Assembly: GCF_030813635.1 (NCBI RefSeq)
Contig: NZ_JAUSUM010000002.1
Coordinates: forward strand, 682,001-746,000
From: Salibacterium salarium
GTDB taxonomy: Bacteria > Bacillota > Bacilli > Bacillales > Marinococcaceae
DNA: 64,000 bases
Direction of reading: 5' to 3'
Below the pieces are notes generated by a model. The model saw nothing but the letters and a program-made list of their open reading frames with translations, was not told the origin of the DNA and made no database searches. Shown piece by piece: positions 43,033-52,336 of the stretch; the first letter of the stretch is position 1, and the number at the start of each line of letters is the position of its first letter. The translations under genes were made by a program, and so were the position numbers.

Positions 43033-44108
43033 TTGTCGTTCCACCTTAATAAAGTATCAATCAAATAATCGTTTTCAGGCTTTGTCCTTACAGCAAGTCG
43101 AATGTATTTTCCTTCTAACTTAGGAAAATGATAAGTGTGTCTTGCGTGAATATTATTTTCAGCTAGAAATACGAGCAATTCTTTTGTATCCCGAAAATCT
43201 CTATGACAGAGTAAAAAGAAATTGACATCCGCTGTAAATATATAAAATGACGTATGATGATCAAGTTCCTTTTTTATTCGATCTCGTTCTTGTGAGATAA
43301 AAGAAACCGTATGCTCAACAAATTGTTTTTGATGTAAAACAGAAGACATTGCTTTTTCTGCAACGATATTGACATTCCAAGGTGGAAAAAATCGGTTTAG
43401 TTGATGTATAACATTTTCTGAAGCTACCATGTAACCCGCACGTAACCCGGGAATAGTAAACATTTTAGTTAAGGAACGGAGTTGCACTACTGGATACTCA
43501 TTTTTTGTGTACGCCAAAAAGGGGAAAGGTTCTTGTTGAAAATCGTAAAAGGCTTCATCAACAACTAACGTTTTTTGCTTCTTCTTACAATATTCTAATA
43601 GCTTCATTAATTCCGATTGATCAGCCGCTTTACCGGTAGGGTTATTAGGATTACAAATCCACACACCGTCAGCGTTTTCCAAATAAATCTTTATATGTTC
43701 AAACGACCATTTCCATTCAGATGACTCTGAAACATAGATAGGCACAATAAAAGCTTGGTTCGCTTCAAGTGCTTTTCGGTATTCGGTGAAAGTCGGCTCT
43801 ATGAGAATTACTTTTTTTTGTTGAAAAAGTCTTGCTGCTGCGTAAATAAGTTCCGCTCCACCGTTTCCAGGAAGAACTTGACCTGGCTTCACATTTAGTG
43901 CTTCGGAAATAGCTTGCTTTATTGTCTGTAACGAAGGTTCAGAATATTGCGTTGATAGCAATACCCATTTAGGCATATTATGATATAGTTCATCCGGAGG
44001 TCCCAATGGATTAGTATTTACACTAAAGTCCATAGGTTGATCTTGTCTTACTTGATTCAACTGTTTCATAAGTGCATGTGGCATCGCGCCATGTTCAGGC
44101 CAGGACAA
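43026..44108 (-). CDS. cobD: Threonine-phosphate decarboxylase
   Basis: A 360-residue PLP-dependent class II aminotransferase-fold protein. The PLP lysine lies in LRSLTKMFTIPGLRAGY near residue 215; FSVNTNPLGPP near 29 and NPNNPTG near 151 are other fold marks. CobD makes (R)-1-amino-2-propanol O-phosphate, the linker used by CbiB. It resembles histidinol-phosphate aminotransferase, but the cobalamin operon settles the function. TTG start with GGAGG eight bases upstream, overlapping the cbiB end by 14 bases. No threonine kinase (PduX) is seen here. Confidence 0.92.
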   Translation of the reverse strand: MSWPEHGAMPHALMKQLNQVRQDQPMDFSVNTNPLGPPDELYHNMPKWVLLSTQYSEPSLQTIKQAISEALNVKPGQVLPGNGGAELIYAAARLFQQKKVILIEPTFTEYRKALEANQAFIVPIYVSESSEWKWSFEHIKIYLENADGVWICNPNNPTGKAADQSELMKLLEYCKKKQKTLVVDEAFYDFQQEPFPFLAYTKNEYPVVQLRSLTKMFTIPGLRAGYMVASENVIHQLNRFFPPWNVNIVAEKAMSSVLHQKQFVEHTVSFISQERDRIKKELDHHTSFYIFTADVNFFLLCHRDFRDTKELLVFLAENNIHARHTYHFPKLEGKYIRLAVRTKPENDYLIDTLLRWNDKC

Positions 44109-45057
44109 AATAAATTCCTCCTATCATCCATAAAAAAACAAGAACCATTACTCCGCTCCAATTCCATATAATTATACCGTCATTTATGCACTGGTGATTT
44201 AACACGCGTTTTCCGTTTCCAAGATAAGGACGGGATACAGTTTTTCCGTGATAACTAGTGGGACCACCTAATGTCACATTTAATACTGCCGCCATTGCAG
44301 CTTCTCCGTATCCACTGTTGGGACTGTCATGAAAAGACGAATATTTTTTCATTATCAAAAACGCTTCTTGCCACGTCGCTTTTTTTATCTTCCATGCAGT
44401 AAATATCATCAGAAATGCTGTCAATCGTGCAGGGATATAATTTAACACATCATCAAGGCGAGCAGCAGCCCAACCAAAATCGATATATTTTTCTGTTTTA
44501 TAACCTACCATCGCGTCCGCCGTATTAACAAATCGATACCAAACAGCAAGTGGGGCCCCTCCAAGCAGAGCATAAAACATTGGAGCCGCCATACTATCAG
44601 AAATATTTTCCCCCGTACTTTCAAGCACCGATCTCGTAATTTCTTGATCATTCATATGTGTAGTATTCCTTGATACTATCATGGCAGTCTGTTTTCTAGC
44701 GTTTTCTATATCATTATTTTTTAAACAAAGGTGTATGCGATTTACGGATTGAATCATGCTCTTACCGCCAATACTAAACCAAATCAGACACGTTTCAAAT
44801 ACAAATCCTGCTGCGATGTGAAGACGATACAACACTAAAGTTGTTGACAAACTAATCCCAAGAAAAAAAACAGTTCCTAAAATGACGACTAAAAGACCTT
44901 TTTGTTTTATATGTTTTCCCTTATTAAAAACATTATCGAAAATAGAAACGATTTTCCCCATAATGGACACAAGATGCCACGGAATTCGTGGGTCCCCAAG
45001 CAATCGATCAAAAAAATAAGCCAACGTTACGGCTCCTAAATGTAAAAAGATTATCAT
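44095..45057 (-). CDS. cbiB: Adenosylcobinamide-phosphate synthase CbiB
   Basis: A 320-residue membrane protein with four to five hydrophobic helices. Typical CbiB features: YFFDRLLGDPRIPWHLV at residues 14-30, and PNSGYGEAAMAAVLNVTLGGP near 245 (family GNPEAAMAGALGVRLGG type). It attaches the aminopropanol phosphate to adenosylcobyric acid. Its ATG (45057-45055) would overlap, as ATGA, the stop of the btuD-cbiZ gene if that gene is read in the -1 frame; see findings. Confidence 0.95.
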   Translation of the reverse strand: MIIFLHLGAVTLAYFFDRLLGDPRIPWHLVSIMGKIVSIFDNVFNKGKHIKQKGLLVVILGTVFFLGISLSTTLVLYRLHIAAGFVFETCLIWFSIGGKSMIQSVNRIHLCLKNNDIENARKQTAMIVSRNTTHMNDQEITRSVLESTGENISDSMAAPMFYALLGGAPLAVWYRFVNTADAMVGYKTEKYIDFGWAAARLDDVLNYIPARLTAFLMIFTAWKIKKATWQEAFLIMKKYSSFHDSPNSGYGEAAMAAVLNVTLGGPTSYHGKTVSRPYLGNGKRVLNHQCINDGIIIWNWSGVMVLVFLWMIGGIYFVLA

Positions 45058-45091
45058 TTTTTATCCTCGTTTTGACGAACATGATAGTTAT

Positions 45092-46531
45092 CTAATGCAT
45101 GGCAGACTGCTTCATATATAGATTTTGCCACTTTTTTCCCAATGGGGATATTGTACCCCCGTATTCAAAAGTCGGACCGGTTTGTGAGGCAGCTACTAAT
45201 AAACTATCCGTCGATGTCCCTGTCGCCATGGTCCCTGTTTCTTTATCAAAAATATTTTTATCAAATAACGCTTTTGACTTTGCTTCTGTCGCCGTCATCA
45301 TCACTTGAGCATAAGCTGCTTCTGTTAATGTGCCATCTATGAATATCCATCCATTTATTGTACCATTTTGATTTAATGTTGTTTCTTTTTGATTAGCTAG
45401 TGAAGCATCTACGGCATTTGATATACCTGCGGTCACATATACAAAAATATCTGGGTAACCATGCACTCTAACAAAAGATCCATCATAAAGTACAGCTGCA
45501 GTCATCATAGCAGCTGTGTCTGCCACATCATATTTTTCTTTTTGTAAGTAATATTCAAATTCTGCTCGTACATCATCAACATGATAATTTTTTTCGACGT
45601 GTCGATTCACAAAATAACGATGCCATCCAAAACCAGCTCCTATCACCGCTGAAGAGAATGTTTTCCAATAAAAAGGAGATTCTATGCACACTAGTTTTTC
45701 CGTTTCATTAACTGTTAGCTGGTCTAAAGACAAATTCATCTCCGAAAGGTTAGAATAAGCAGGTTCAAGTGAAATTAACGGTCGTGGAACCGATGCATGT
45801 TCTTCCCTTTGCAAAGATGCCTTATATACATTTTCCAACTGTTCTTTTTCCAATACATACCCTGGTTTATCTAACGCTTTTTGTTTTCCATTCTCTAATA
45901 ATAACAATCGGTCACTATAAAGCCCTGCCATGTTTAAATCATGGAGAACCGCAATGACAGTCAAGTTTTTAGATTTGGTCCATTGTTTTAACGTATCCAA
46001 TAAACTTAATTGGAAAGATATATCAAGATGGTTTGTCGGCTCATCTAAAAGTAAAATTTCTGGTTCTTGTGTAAGTGCTCTAGCCAAAAATACCCGTTGC
46101 TTTTCACCACCGCTCAAGCTGTCTAAAGAATGATTAGCAAAAGAATGGACGTTCGTTTCCTTCATCGCGTTCTCCATTATCTTTTCGTCTTCCATCGTAT
46201 GGCGGCTGAACCACCCTTGTTGATGAGGATACCTGCCAAGTTCAACAACATCACGAACTGTATACGAAAAAGTTTCCTCCATATGCTGAGGCAGAACAGC
46301 AATTTTTTTAGCTAACTTTTTTTGAGAAAAAGAGTGTAGCGGTTTTTGATGTATAGAGATGTTACCAGAATCAAGTTTTATGCCTCCATAAATCATTTTT
46401 AACAATGTGGATTTTCCACTTCCGTTGGGACCGATAATTCCTAACGTTTCTCCCGGTTCAACCTGGAAACTGACGTCCTCAACGGCTAAAATGGAGTCAT
46501 ATCCCCCACTCACATGTTCTACGTTTAACAT
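45092..46531 (-). CDS. btuD-cbiZ: Fused cobalamin ABC ATPase (BtuD) and adenosylcobinamide amidohydrolase (CbiZ), apparent -1 frameshift near the end
   Basis: 479 residues in frame 0. N-terminal ABC ATPase (1-240): Walker A GPNGSGKST near 38, signature LSGGEKQRVFLARAL near 137, Walker B ILLLDEPTNH near 160, H-loop. C-terminal CbiZ (about 275-479): IGAGFGWHRYFVNRHVEKNY, AAVLYDG and GTSTDSLLVAASQ. It powers corrinoid import and removes the aminopropanol tail of foreign corrinoids. Start at 46531 has AAGGG upstream. After GGTISPLGKK the frame ends in 12 foreign residues; a shift at A-AAA-AAG (45137-45131) gives 25 family-like residues ending at 45054. Fusion itself is known in Bacillus. Confidence 0.88.
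   Translation of the reverse strand: MLNVEHVSGGYDSILAVEDVSFQVEPGETLGIIGPNGSGKSTLLKMIYGGIKLDSGNISIHQKPLHSFSQKKLAKKIAVLPQHMEETFSYTVRDVVELGRYPHQQGWFSRHTMEDEKIMENAMKETNVHSFANHSLDSLSGGEKQRVFLARALTQEPEILLLDEPTNHLDISFQLSLLDTLKQWTKSKNLTVIAVLHDLNMAGLYSDRLLLLENGKQKALDKPGYVLEKEQLENVYKASLQREEHASVPRPLISLEPAYSNLSEMNLSLDQLTVNETEKLVCIESPFYWKTFSSAVIGAGFGWHRYFVNRHVEKNYHVDDVRAEFEYYLQKEKYDVADTAAMMTAAVLYDGSFVRVHGYPDIFVYVTAGISNAVDASLANQKETTLNQNGTINGWIFIDGTLTEAAYAQVMMTATEAKSKALFDKNIFDKETGTMATGTSTDSLLVAASQTGPTFEYGGTISPLGKKWQNLYMKQSAMH
45131..45137 (-). other. A-AAA-AAG slippery heptamer (candidate -1 frameshift or slippage site)
   Basis: In frame 0 the codons read TTG GGA AAA AAG TGG. The heptamer A AAA AAG is in the correct phase for dnaX-type -1 slipping. 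In the -1 frame the sequence continues GTG GCA AAA TCT ATA TAT GAA to a TGA that overlaps the ATG of cbiB. A weak 6-base stem (GTGGCA / TGCCAT) follows; a GGGG / CCCC hairpin precedes. Confidence 0.7.
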
Positions 46532-46535
46532 ATCA

Positions 46536-47579
46536 TCACCCTTTTCTTCGATGGCGTCTTTGATGGTATAGAAGTATCCCAAATACAGGCGCTCCTAAGA
46601 TAGCTGTAATTACCCCAATCGGTAATTCCGTTGGAGCTATGATGGTGCGGGCTCCTAAGTCCGTTAGAACAAGAAACCCCGCTCCAGCAAATATTGAAAG
46701 AGGCAGTAATAAACGGTGATCTGGACCATATAACAAACGAACTACATGAGGGACTACAAGTCCTACAAATCCAATGGTTCCAGAAACAGCAACTGCCGAA
46801 CCTGTCAAAAGAGACGCACCTGCAAGAATTACAATTCTGCGTTTATCCGTATCGACTCCTAATGTTTTAGCTGTTTCCTCCCCGAACACTAAAGCATTCA
46901 ATTCTTTACCATTTAGTAACAACAATAAAACACCAATGATAAAAAAAGGAAACATTAATCCGAAATACTCCCATCCTCTCATCGACACACTTCCCATTAA
47001 CCAATTGATGATTTGTCGAAGTTCTTCTCCGGTCAATGCGATAAGTAGAGAAATAAAAGCACCTAAGAATGAACTTACAATAATTCCTGCTAGAATAATT
47101 GTTTCTGTTCGTAACGTTTTTTCAATCATTCGGACAAAACCCAATATAAACAGCAAAGTTAGAAAACCAGTGATAATACTTATCACTGGTAAAGTAAAGC
47201 TGCCCAATAACGGAAGTGATAATCCTGAATACAGCACAATAACCGCACCTAGGGCAGAACCTGATGATACCCCTATCGTATAAGGATCCGCTAATGGATT
47301 CTTTAACAACCCCTGAAATGCAGCACCAGCTATTGCTAAGGCAGCACCAACAAGTACGGCTAACATCACTCGTGGCAGCCTAATATTCAAAATTATCGAT
47401 ACGTCCGTTTCATTCACAGCAGCCGGCATATTTAAGTTCCATAGTGAACGCCACAAAATGTCAGCACTTGTTGATAACGGAATCGATACACTTCCAACAG
47501 ATACCCCTATTAAAACGCAAATACAAACAAATGCAAATCCGCTTAAATAGGCAAGATAAATATTATTCCGCAAAAACAT
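46536..47579 (-). CDS. btuC: Corrinoid ABC transporter permease
   Basis: A 347-residue FecCD/BtuC-type permease with about ten membrane helices. RLPRVMLAVLVGAALAIAGAAFQGLLKNPLADPYTIGVSSG near residues 49-90 is the family hallmark. It forms the membrane channel with BtuF outside and the BtuD part of the next gene inside. It overlaps btuF by 17 bases and ends four bases before btuD-cbiZ. Ribosome site is weak; coupling with btuF likely. Iron-siderophore permeases are the same family, but the riboswitch and operon indicate corrinoid. Confidence 0.94.
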   Translation of the reverse strand: MFLRNNIYLAYLSGFAFVCICVLIGVSVGSVSIPLSTSADILWRSLWNLNMPAAVNETDVSIILNIRLPRVMLAVLVGAALAIAGAAFQGLLKNPLADPYTIGVSSGSALGAVIVLYSGLSLPLLGSFTLPVISIITGFLTLLFILGFVRMIEKTLRTETIILAGIIVSSFLGAFISLLIALTGEELRQIINWLMGSVSMRGWEYFGLMFPFFIIGVLLLLLNGKELNALVFGEETAKTLGVDTDKRRIVILAGASLLTGSAVAVSGTIGFVGLVVPHVVRLLYGPDHRLLLPLSIFAGAGFLVLTDLGARTIIAPTELPIGVITAILGAPVFGILLYHQRRHRRKG

Positions 47580-48558
47580 CTGGATACACCAGTTCAGCTA
47601 ATTCTTGTACCCCTTCTACAAGACGAGGACCAGGTCGGCTGACAGTATCATTATTTACGTCATAAATTTCATTATTTTCAACCGCCGGTACGTTTGACCA
47701 CCCTGATCTTTCTTTTATTTTTTCAGCTGGATTTCCCTCTGAATAACTGCCATAAGTTGTAATAATAACATCTGGATTCAAGTCAACAGCTTCTTCTTCA
47801 CTATATGGAACCCATCCCTCTTCCTCCGCAGCAGCATTTTCAGCGTTAATAGTTTCTAACATCTCATGTACAAATGTTCCTTGACCAGTAGTAAAGATTT
47901 CAGGAGCAGGCTGGACTTCCATCCATACTTTCTTTTGTTCGTCTTCTGGTATTTCTTGAGCTGTTTCTTCCAATTCTTCCATGTCATCTTTCATGTCTGA
48001 AACGATGGAGGTAGCTTGTTCCTCGGTTCCAGTAGCTTGTCCTATCATTTCCATTGATTCATATGCATCGTCAAATGATGAGGCATTATTAACAATGAGT
48101 ACATCAATACCAGCTTCTTCAAGTTGATTGAGTCCACTTTCTGCTTGTTGTAGAGAGGAAGCATCTGATAATACTAAATCAGGTTCTAAGGAAATAATGG
48201 TTTCCACATCAAAATCCAGTCCCCCGACTCTTTCTTTTTCTGTTGCCTCTTCTGGATAATTAGCATGATCTGACACACCAACTATTTCATCCCCCAGTCC
48301 AAGAGCAAATGCTATTTCTGTATTACTTGGAACAGTGCTGACAATGCGTTCCGGTTTCTCCTCAATGGTTAGAGAATCATCAACAGCATCTGTTATTTCC
48401 ACAGGAAATGCAGAATTTTCCTGTTGGTCATTGTTTTGGTTTTCTTCCGTTTCATTTACGTTTTCTTCGTCTGAACTTTGATCCTCTTGACCATCACCAC
48501 AGCCTGAAATCACCACTAAACTAATCGACAATAGTCCGCTATACAACCATTTTTTCAT
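47563..48558 (-). CDS. btuF: Corrinoid-binding lipoprotein
   Basis: A 331-residue substrate-binding lipoprotein. Signal peptide with lipobox VISGC (Cys near residue 20), then an acidic Asn/Gln/Glu linker (20-48) and a BtuF/FhuD-like two-lobe domain (PERIVSTVPSNTEIAFALGLGDEIVGVSDHANYP near 68). The protein is very acidic, as often seen for surface proteins of salt-tolerant bacteria, which is only a hint. First gene of the operon; terminator and cobalamin riboswitch lie upstream. Confidence 0.94.
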   Translation of the reverse strand: MKKWLYSGLLSISLVVISGCGDGQEDQSSDEENVNETEENQNNDQQENSAFPVEITDAVDDSLTIEEKPERIVSTVPSNTEIAFALGLGDEIVGVSDHANYPEEATEKERVGGLDFDVETIISLEPDLVLSDASSLQQAESGLNQLEEAGIDVLIVNNASSFDDAYESMEMIGQATGTEEQATSIVSDMKDDMEELEETAQEIPEDEQKKVWMEVQPAPEIFTTGQGTFVHEMLETINAENAAAEEEGWVPYSEEEAVDLNPDVIITTYGSYSEGNPAEKIKERSGWSNVPAVENNEIYDVNNDTVSRPGPRLVEGVQELAELVYPDVFAE

Positions 48559-48611
48559 TTAAAATTCCCTCCTATGTAAAATAAATGACCCATATTTGCT
48601 AGAAAAACGAA

Positions 48612-48950
48612 GAATAAAAAAGCTCTCCTTATTATGAAGGAGAGCGGAATTATCCATTAAAAAAAGAAAAACACTTTTTAATAACAAAAAACTCCGGCTG
48701 TTCCTTTCCTCGAAGGATAACCACCGTTTAGAAAGGCAGGTTTCCTGACTCGCATTGTGAAACTGTTAAAACATTTATTTAACAGTAACAAAGAGCACCT
48801 TCCCATCTAGATTTACTAGACAGTGGTCTATTGCTCACTTACCATGCTTACAGTGGCGGGACCGTACCGGATTTAAACCGATTTCCCTTTTAACACGTAT
48901 CTTTCACCACACGTGACCTTTCTATCCCATTCATTCAGTTTTAACAAAAC
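48612..48950 (-). promoter_or_regulatory. Cobalamin riboswitch with terminator, controlling the btu/cob operon
   Basis: The minus-strand leader has the core of the class: AAAGGGAAATCGGTTTAAATCCGG, CGGTCCCGCCACTGTAA (B12 box) around 48856, GGTGCTC..., and GCGAGTCAGGAAACCTGCC near 48750. Downstream, GCTCTCCTT / AAGGAGAGC (48645-48622) followed by TTTTTT is the terminator, about 55 bases before btuF. A TATAAT lies upstream at 48963-48958. Cobalamin should switch the operon off. It fills the 437-base gap 48559-48995. Confidence 0.95.
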
Positions 48951-48995
48951 GTTCCTTATTATATAAGATAACGTATAAAATAGAAAGCTATCCAT

Positions 48996-49730
48996 TTAAG
49001 GTGACCGTTTTCGACAAATAAATATTTGTCGAGGTGATTCATCTTCACGAAAAGGTGTCGCGTCATAGTCGCCAAACATATGTTCAATTACAAAACCATT
49101 ACGGGACAGCATTCTTTGTAACTCGAACTGTTCATATAATTTCACACGTTCTCTATATTCCCGTTTTGACTCTTGTTCTTGAATCGTAATACGTTTGTTA
49201 ACAAAACCTGAAGAAATACGGCGCTCCTGCGTAATCTTAAGTCCATCTTTCTCAGAATAATCTTTTGGGACAAGATTCTGCTTCACATAATTAGGATTTA
49301 AATAATCAAAAAAGAACCAACCATCTTCTTTCAACGCTTCAAATGCTCTCACAAACACAAGTTCATTTTCCGCATCATCTGAAAAGTATCCAAAACTTGT
49401 AAATAAATTAAACACGGCATCATGCTCAGCTTTAAAAGATATATTTCTAACATCCCCGCGCATATATTGAACAGGAAGATCTGATGTTAAATCAATTGCT
49501 TTCTTCAAAAGAGCCGGTGATAAATCAACAGCAGTCACATGAATGCCGAGTCGAGCCAGCCAACGGGAATGCCTGCCATTACCACAGCATAAGTCAACTG
49601 CATTCATGCCCCTTTGCAAAGGTATATATTGCATAATATACGAAAGCTCATCCGCAGCCTTTTCTTCATCCCTGTGATCATAGACTCTTAAATAGTCTTC
49701 TTGAAAATGTTCTTCAAACCAAGCTTTCAT
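48996..49730 (-). CDS. Class I SAM-dependent methyltransferase
   Basis: A 244-residue soluble methyltransferase. SAM motif AVDLCCGNGRHSRWLARLG near residue 45, acidic motif VTAVDLSPALLKKA and MRGDVRNISF near 90 are visible; a C-terminal beta region with many charged residues follows (SKREYRERVKLYEQF). The substrate is unknown. The start at 49730 has AAAGGTGG five bases upstream. It follows resE by 21 bases and may be the last gene of the res operon, although no methylated partner is evident. Confidence 0.85.
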   Translation of the reverse strand: MKAWFEEHFQEDYLRVYDHRDEEKAADELSYIMQYIPLQRGMNAVDLCCGNGRHSRWLARLGIHVTAVDLSPALLKKAIDLTSDLPVQYMRGDVRNISFKAEHDAVFNLFTSFGYFSDDAENELVFVRAFEALKEDGWFFFDYLNPNYVKQNLVPKDYSEKDGLKITQERRISSGFVNKRITIQEQESKREYRERVKLYEQFELQRMLSRNGFVIEHMFGDYDATPFREDESPRQIFICRKRSP

Positions 49731-49751
49731 ATATACCACCTTTCACATCGG

Positions 49752-51542
49752 TTATTGTTTATCATCGTCACTTTTGGGTAAGTAGAAACGGAATGTTGTC
49801 CCTTCCTGCCACTTACTATGAGCAGAGATTTCTCCATCGTGTGCCTCTACTATATTTTTGGCGATTGCAAGACCGAGACCCGTTCCTCCGTTTTCTCTTG
49901 TACGCGCCTTATCTGCTTTATAGAACCTTTCAAATACGTTAGGTAAATCTTCCTCTGGAATTCCAGAACCTGTATCTTTTATTTCTACTGTTATTCCTGA
50001 TTGATTAGTAATAACGATTATTTTCACAGTCCCATGTTCACTTGTATGTCGAATAGCGTTGTGTACTAAGTTTGTCATCACTTGTTCAATGCGGTCAGGA
50101 TCGATATAGACAAGTCTTTGTGTTCCTTGTTTATCAAGAGTCATGATAACTTCTGCATCTCTTGCTAACCCTTGAAACTTTTTATAAATTTTGTCTGAAA
50201 ATGCGTGGAAATCAATCCAATCTTTTTCCAGTTGAATATGGCCTGCTTCCATACGAGCAATATCTAATAATTCATTGACAAGACGTCCCATACGTAGTGA
50301 TTCGTCATATATAATTTGCCCTATTTCTTTCTTTTCTTCTTCGCTGCCAGCAATATCATCAATAATGGCTTCACTATATCCTTGAAGCATAGATATTGGA
50401 GTGCGCAGTTCATGAGATACGTTAGCAATAAAATCTTTGCGTAACTTGTCATGCTGACGTTCTTCGGTCATGTCGCGAATAACTGCTACTACGCCTCTCA
50501 CAAATTCACCATCGTATAATGGAGTCATGAGTACAACGTAACTTCTTCCTTGAACATCCATTTCTGTAAATTGTTCTTCTTCAATCGCAACGACTTTTTG
50601 AAATAATTTTTTCACTTCTTTAGGAAGACGATCATTAGCATCAGGGATACCACTATCATAATAATAAGCTTGTAAAAAGCGGTGTGCCGGCGGGTTTGTT
50701 ACTACAATAGCACCTTTTCTATCAATCGTAATAACACCATCTGCCATACTGCTTAAAATGCGGCTTAGTTGTTCTTTTTCCTGGTTTAATGCCATAATAC
50801 TGCGGTTCAGTTCACGTCTCATTTTGTTAAATGCATTTCCAAGCTGCCCTATTTCATCATTTGTCAAAATAGGCACTCTCGTTTCAAAATCACCTTTGGA
50901 TACATTAAGAGCCAATTGTCTCATCTTTCGAAGTGGTGCTGTTATTCTGGTTGACAGAAAAAAAGCGAAAACCGTTGTCAATATAATTGCAATACCAGCA
51001 GATAATAAAATTATTTGTTTTGTTTCGCCTGTTGTATCTTCTATAATTTCTAATGATTGATAAAGATAAAGCGATCCTTCTTCACCGTTAATGGACTCAA
51101 ACGGCATTCCTACAACAAATATTTCATTATGGATTTCTTCTCCATTTTCTTCTGTAGGAAAGTCACCATGTGTAATAACCTCAGCTCGTTCTTCCTGTAC
51201 AGAAGTTAATCGTTCATCCTCTTCAAAAAGAGATAGTGGTAAATGCACATCTGCCTCGTCATTCTTTTCAGATTCCCACTTTTCATCATTTTGCATAATA
51301 ACAACTGATGTATTATACGAACCTGCTATTTTCTCAACAGTATCAAGTGATTCAGGCGGTCGTTCGTACTCTTCTAGTACTGACACGATCGCATTGGCGT
51401 GATTGGTTAATTGTTCTTCTGCCTCGGTAATATGAAATTGCTCAAAAAATTGCAGCAAAAGAATTGTTAAAATGACTAAAACAACTGAAACAAGAAGCAG
51501 AATCGTCCCCCAAACCTTGCCAACAACACTTCTCCATAGCAT
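49752..51542 (-). CDS. resE: Sensor histidine kinase ResE
   Basis: A 596-residue membrane kinase: helix 1 (about 10-33), extracytoplasmic acidic domain (34-175), helix 2 (about 178-198), HAMP (about 200-253), PAS (about 260-365), HisKA with FIANVSHELRTPISMLQG (His near 375) and HATPase with NLVHNAIRHT, DTGSGIPEEDL and GTGLGLAIAK. With ResD it adjusts aerobic and anaerobic respiration and cytochrome biogenesis in B. subtilis. The start ATG touches the resD stop (TAATG). Next to resC and resB, as in Bacillus. Confidence 0.93.
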   Translation of the reverse strand: MLWRSVVGKVWGTILLLVSVVLVILTILLLQFFEQFHITEAEEQLTNHANAIVSVLEEYERPPESLDTVEKIAGSYNTSVVIMQNDEKWESEKNDEADVHLPLSLFEEDERLTSVQEERAEVITHGDFPTEENGEEIHNEIFVVGMPFESINGEEGSLYLYQSLEIIEDTTGETKQIILLSAGIAIILTTVFAFFLSTRITAPLRKMRQLALNVSKGDFETRVPILTNDEIGQLGNAFNKMRRELNRSIMALNQEKEQLSRILSSMADGVITIDRKGAIVVTNPPAHRFLQAYYYDSGIPDANDRLPKEVKKLFQKVVAIEEEQFTEMDVQGRSYVVLMTPLYDGEFVRGVVAVIRDMTEERQHDKLRKDFIANVSHELRTPISMLQGYSEAIIDDIAGSEEEKKEIGQIIYDESLRMGRLVNELLDIARMEAGHIQLEKDWIDFHAFSDKIYKKFQGLARDAEVIMTLDKQGTQRLVYIDPDRIEQVMTNLVHNAIRHTSEHGTVKIIVITNQSGITVEIKDTGSGIPEEDLPNVFERFYKADKARTRENGGTGLGLAIAKNIVEAHDGEISAHSKWQEGTTFRFYLPKSDDDKQ

Positions 51543-52258
51543 TATTCGTTCGCTGCCTCAAACTTATATCCTATTCCCCAAACTGTGGAAATCATATCCG
51601 CTGCTTCTTCAGAAACATTACTTAGTTTCTCGCGCAGCCTTTTTACATGGGTATCTACCGTACGTAAATCTCCAAAGAAATCATAGTCCCATACATCTTT
51701 TAACAGTTGTTCCCGTGAAAACACTTTATCCGGAGCTTGCGCCAAATATAAAAGCAGCTCATATTCTTTAGGCGTCAAACTAATAATGTTTTCATTTACC
51801 GTAACTCTATGAGCATCGTTATCTATGGTTAAATGAGGATACACTAATATATCCTTCGTCTGAGTTTCTGTTTGAAGAAACTTTGTAGTCGAAGATCTTC
51901 TTAATATCGCTTTCACTCTTAAAACAACTTCTCTCGGACTAAAAGGTTTGACGATGTAGTCATCTGTACCTACTTCAAAACCTTGTACTCGGTTATTCTC
52001 TTCTCCTTTAGCAGTCAACATAATTACCGGGGTTGCTTTTGTTTTGCGCAATTCTTGACATACTTCTATTCCATCTATACCAGGCATCATTAAATCAAGT
52101 AGAATAACATCATAATCTCTATTTAATGAAAGGTCTAGCGCCTCTTCCCCGTTTTCTGCTTCTTCCACTTGAAAATCTTCTCGTTCTAAATACATTTTCA
52201 ACAAACGACGAATTCGTTCCTCATCATCCACAACAAGAACTTTTGCTTCATTTTCCAT
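51542..52258 (-). CDS. resD: Response regulator ResD
   Basis: A 238-residue OmpR/PhoB-type regulator. Receiver domain (1-120) with VVDDEERI (acidic pocket), DVILLDLMMPGIDG (phospho-Asp near 55) and VIMLTAKGE; the wing-helix DNA-binding domain (about 140-238) holds LTPKEYELLLYLA and RTVDTHVKRLREKL. Controls respiration genes, including resBC-type cytochrome c biogenesis, in B. subtilis. Start at the ATG nine bases after GGAGG (a GTG one codon earlier is equally possible). Confidence 0.95.
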   Translation of the reverse strand: MENEAKVLVVDDEERIRRLLKMYLEREDFQVEEAENGEEALDLSLNRDYDVILLDLMMPGIDGIEVCQELRKTKATPVIMLTAKGEENNRVQGFEVGTDDYIVKPFSPREVVLRVKAILRRSSTTKFLQTETQTKDILVYPHLTIDNDAHRVTVNENIISLTPKEYELLLYLAQAPDKVFSREQLLKDVWDYDFFGDLRTVDTHVKRLREKLSNVSEEAADMISTVWGIGYKFEAANE

Positions 52259-52336
52259 CACGCGTTACCTCCTGTAACGTTTATTATAGCTTATTTGAAG
52301 AAAAGAGATCGCATCAAAGTCATACATCGTATCCTT

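Noticed and set aside
46774-47283. 169-residue open frame on the plus strand
   Set aside because: Antisense shadow of btuC, which has clear permease motifs; no ribosome site and biased lysine/proline/serine content.
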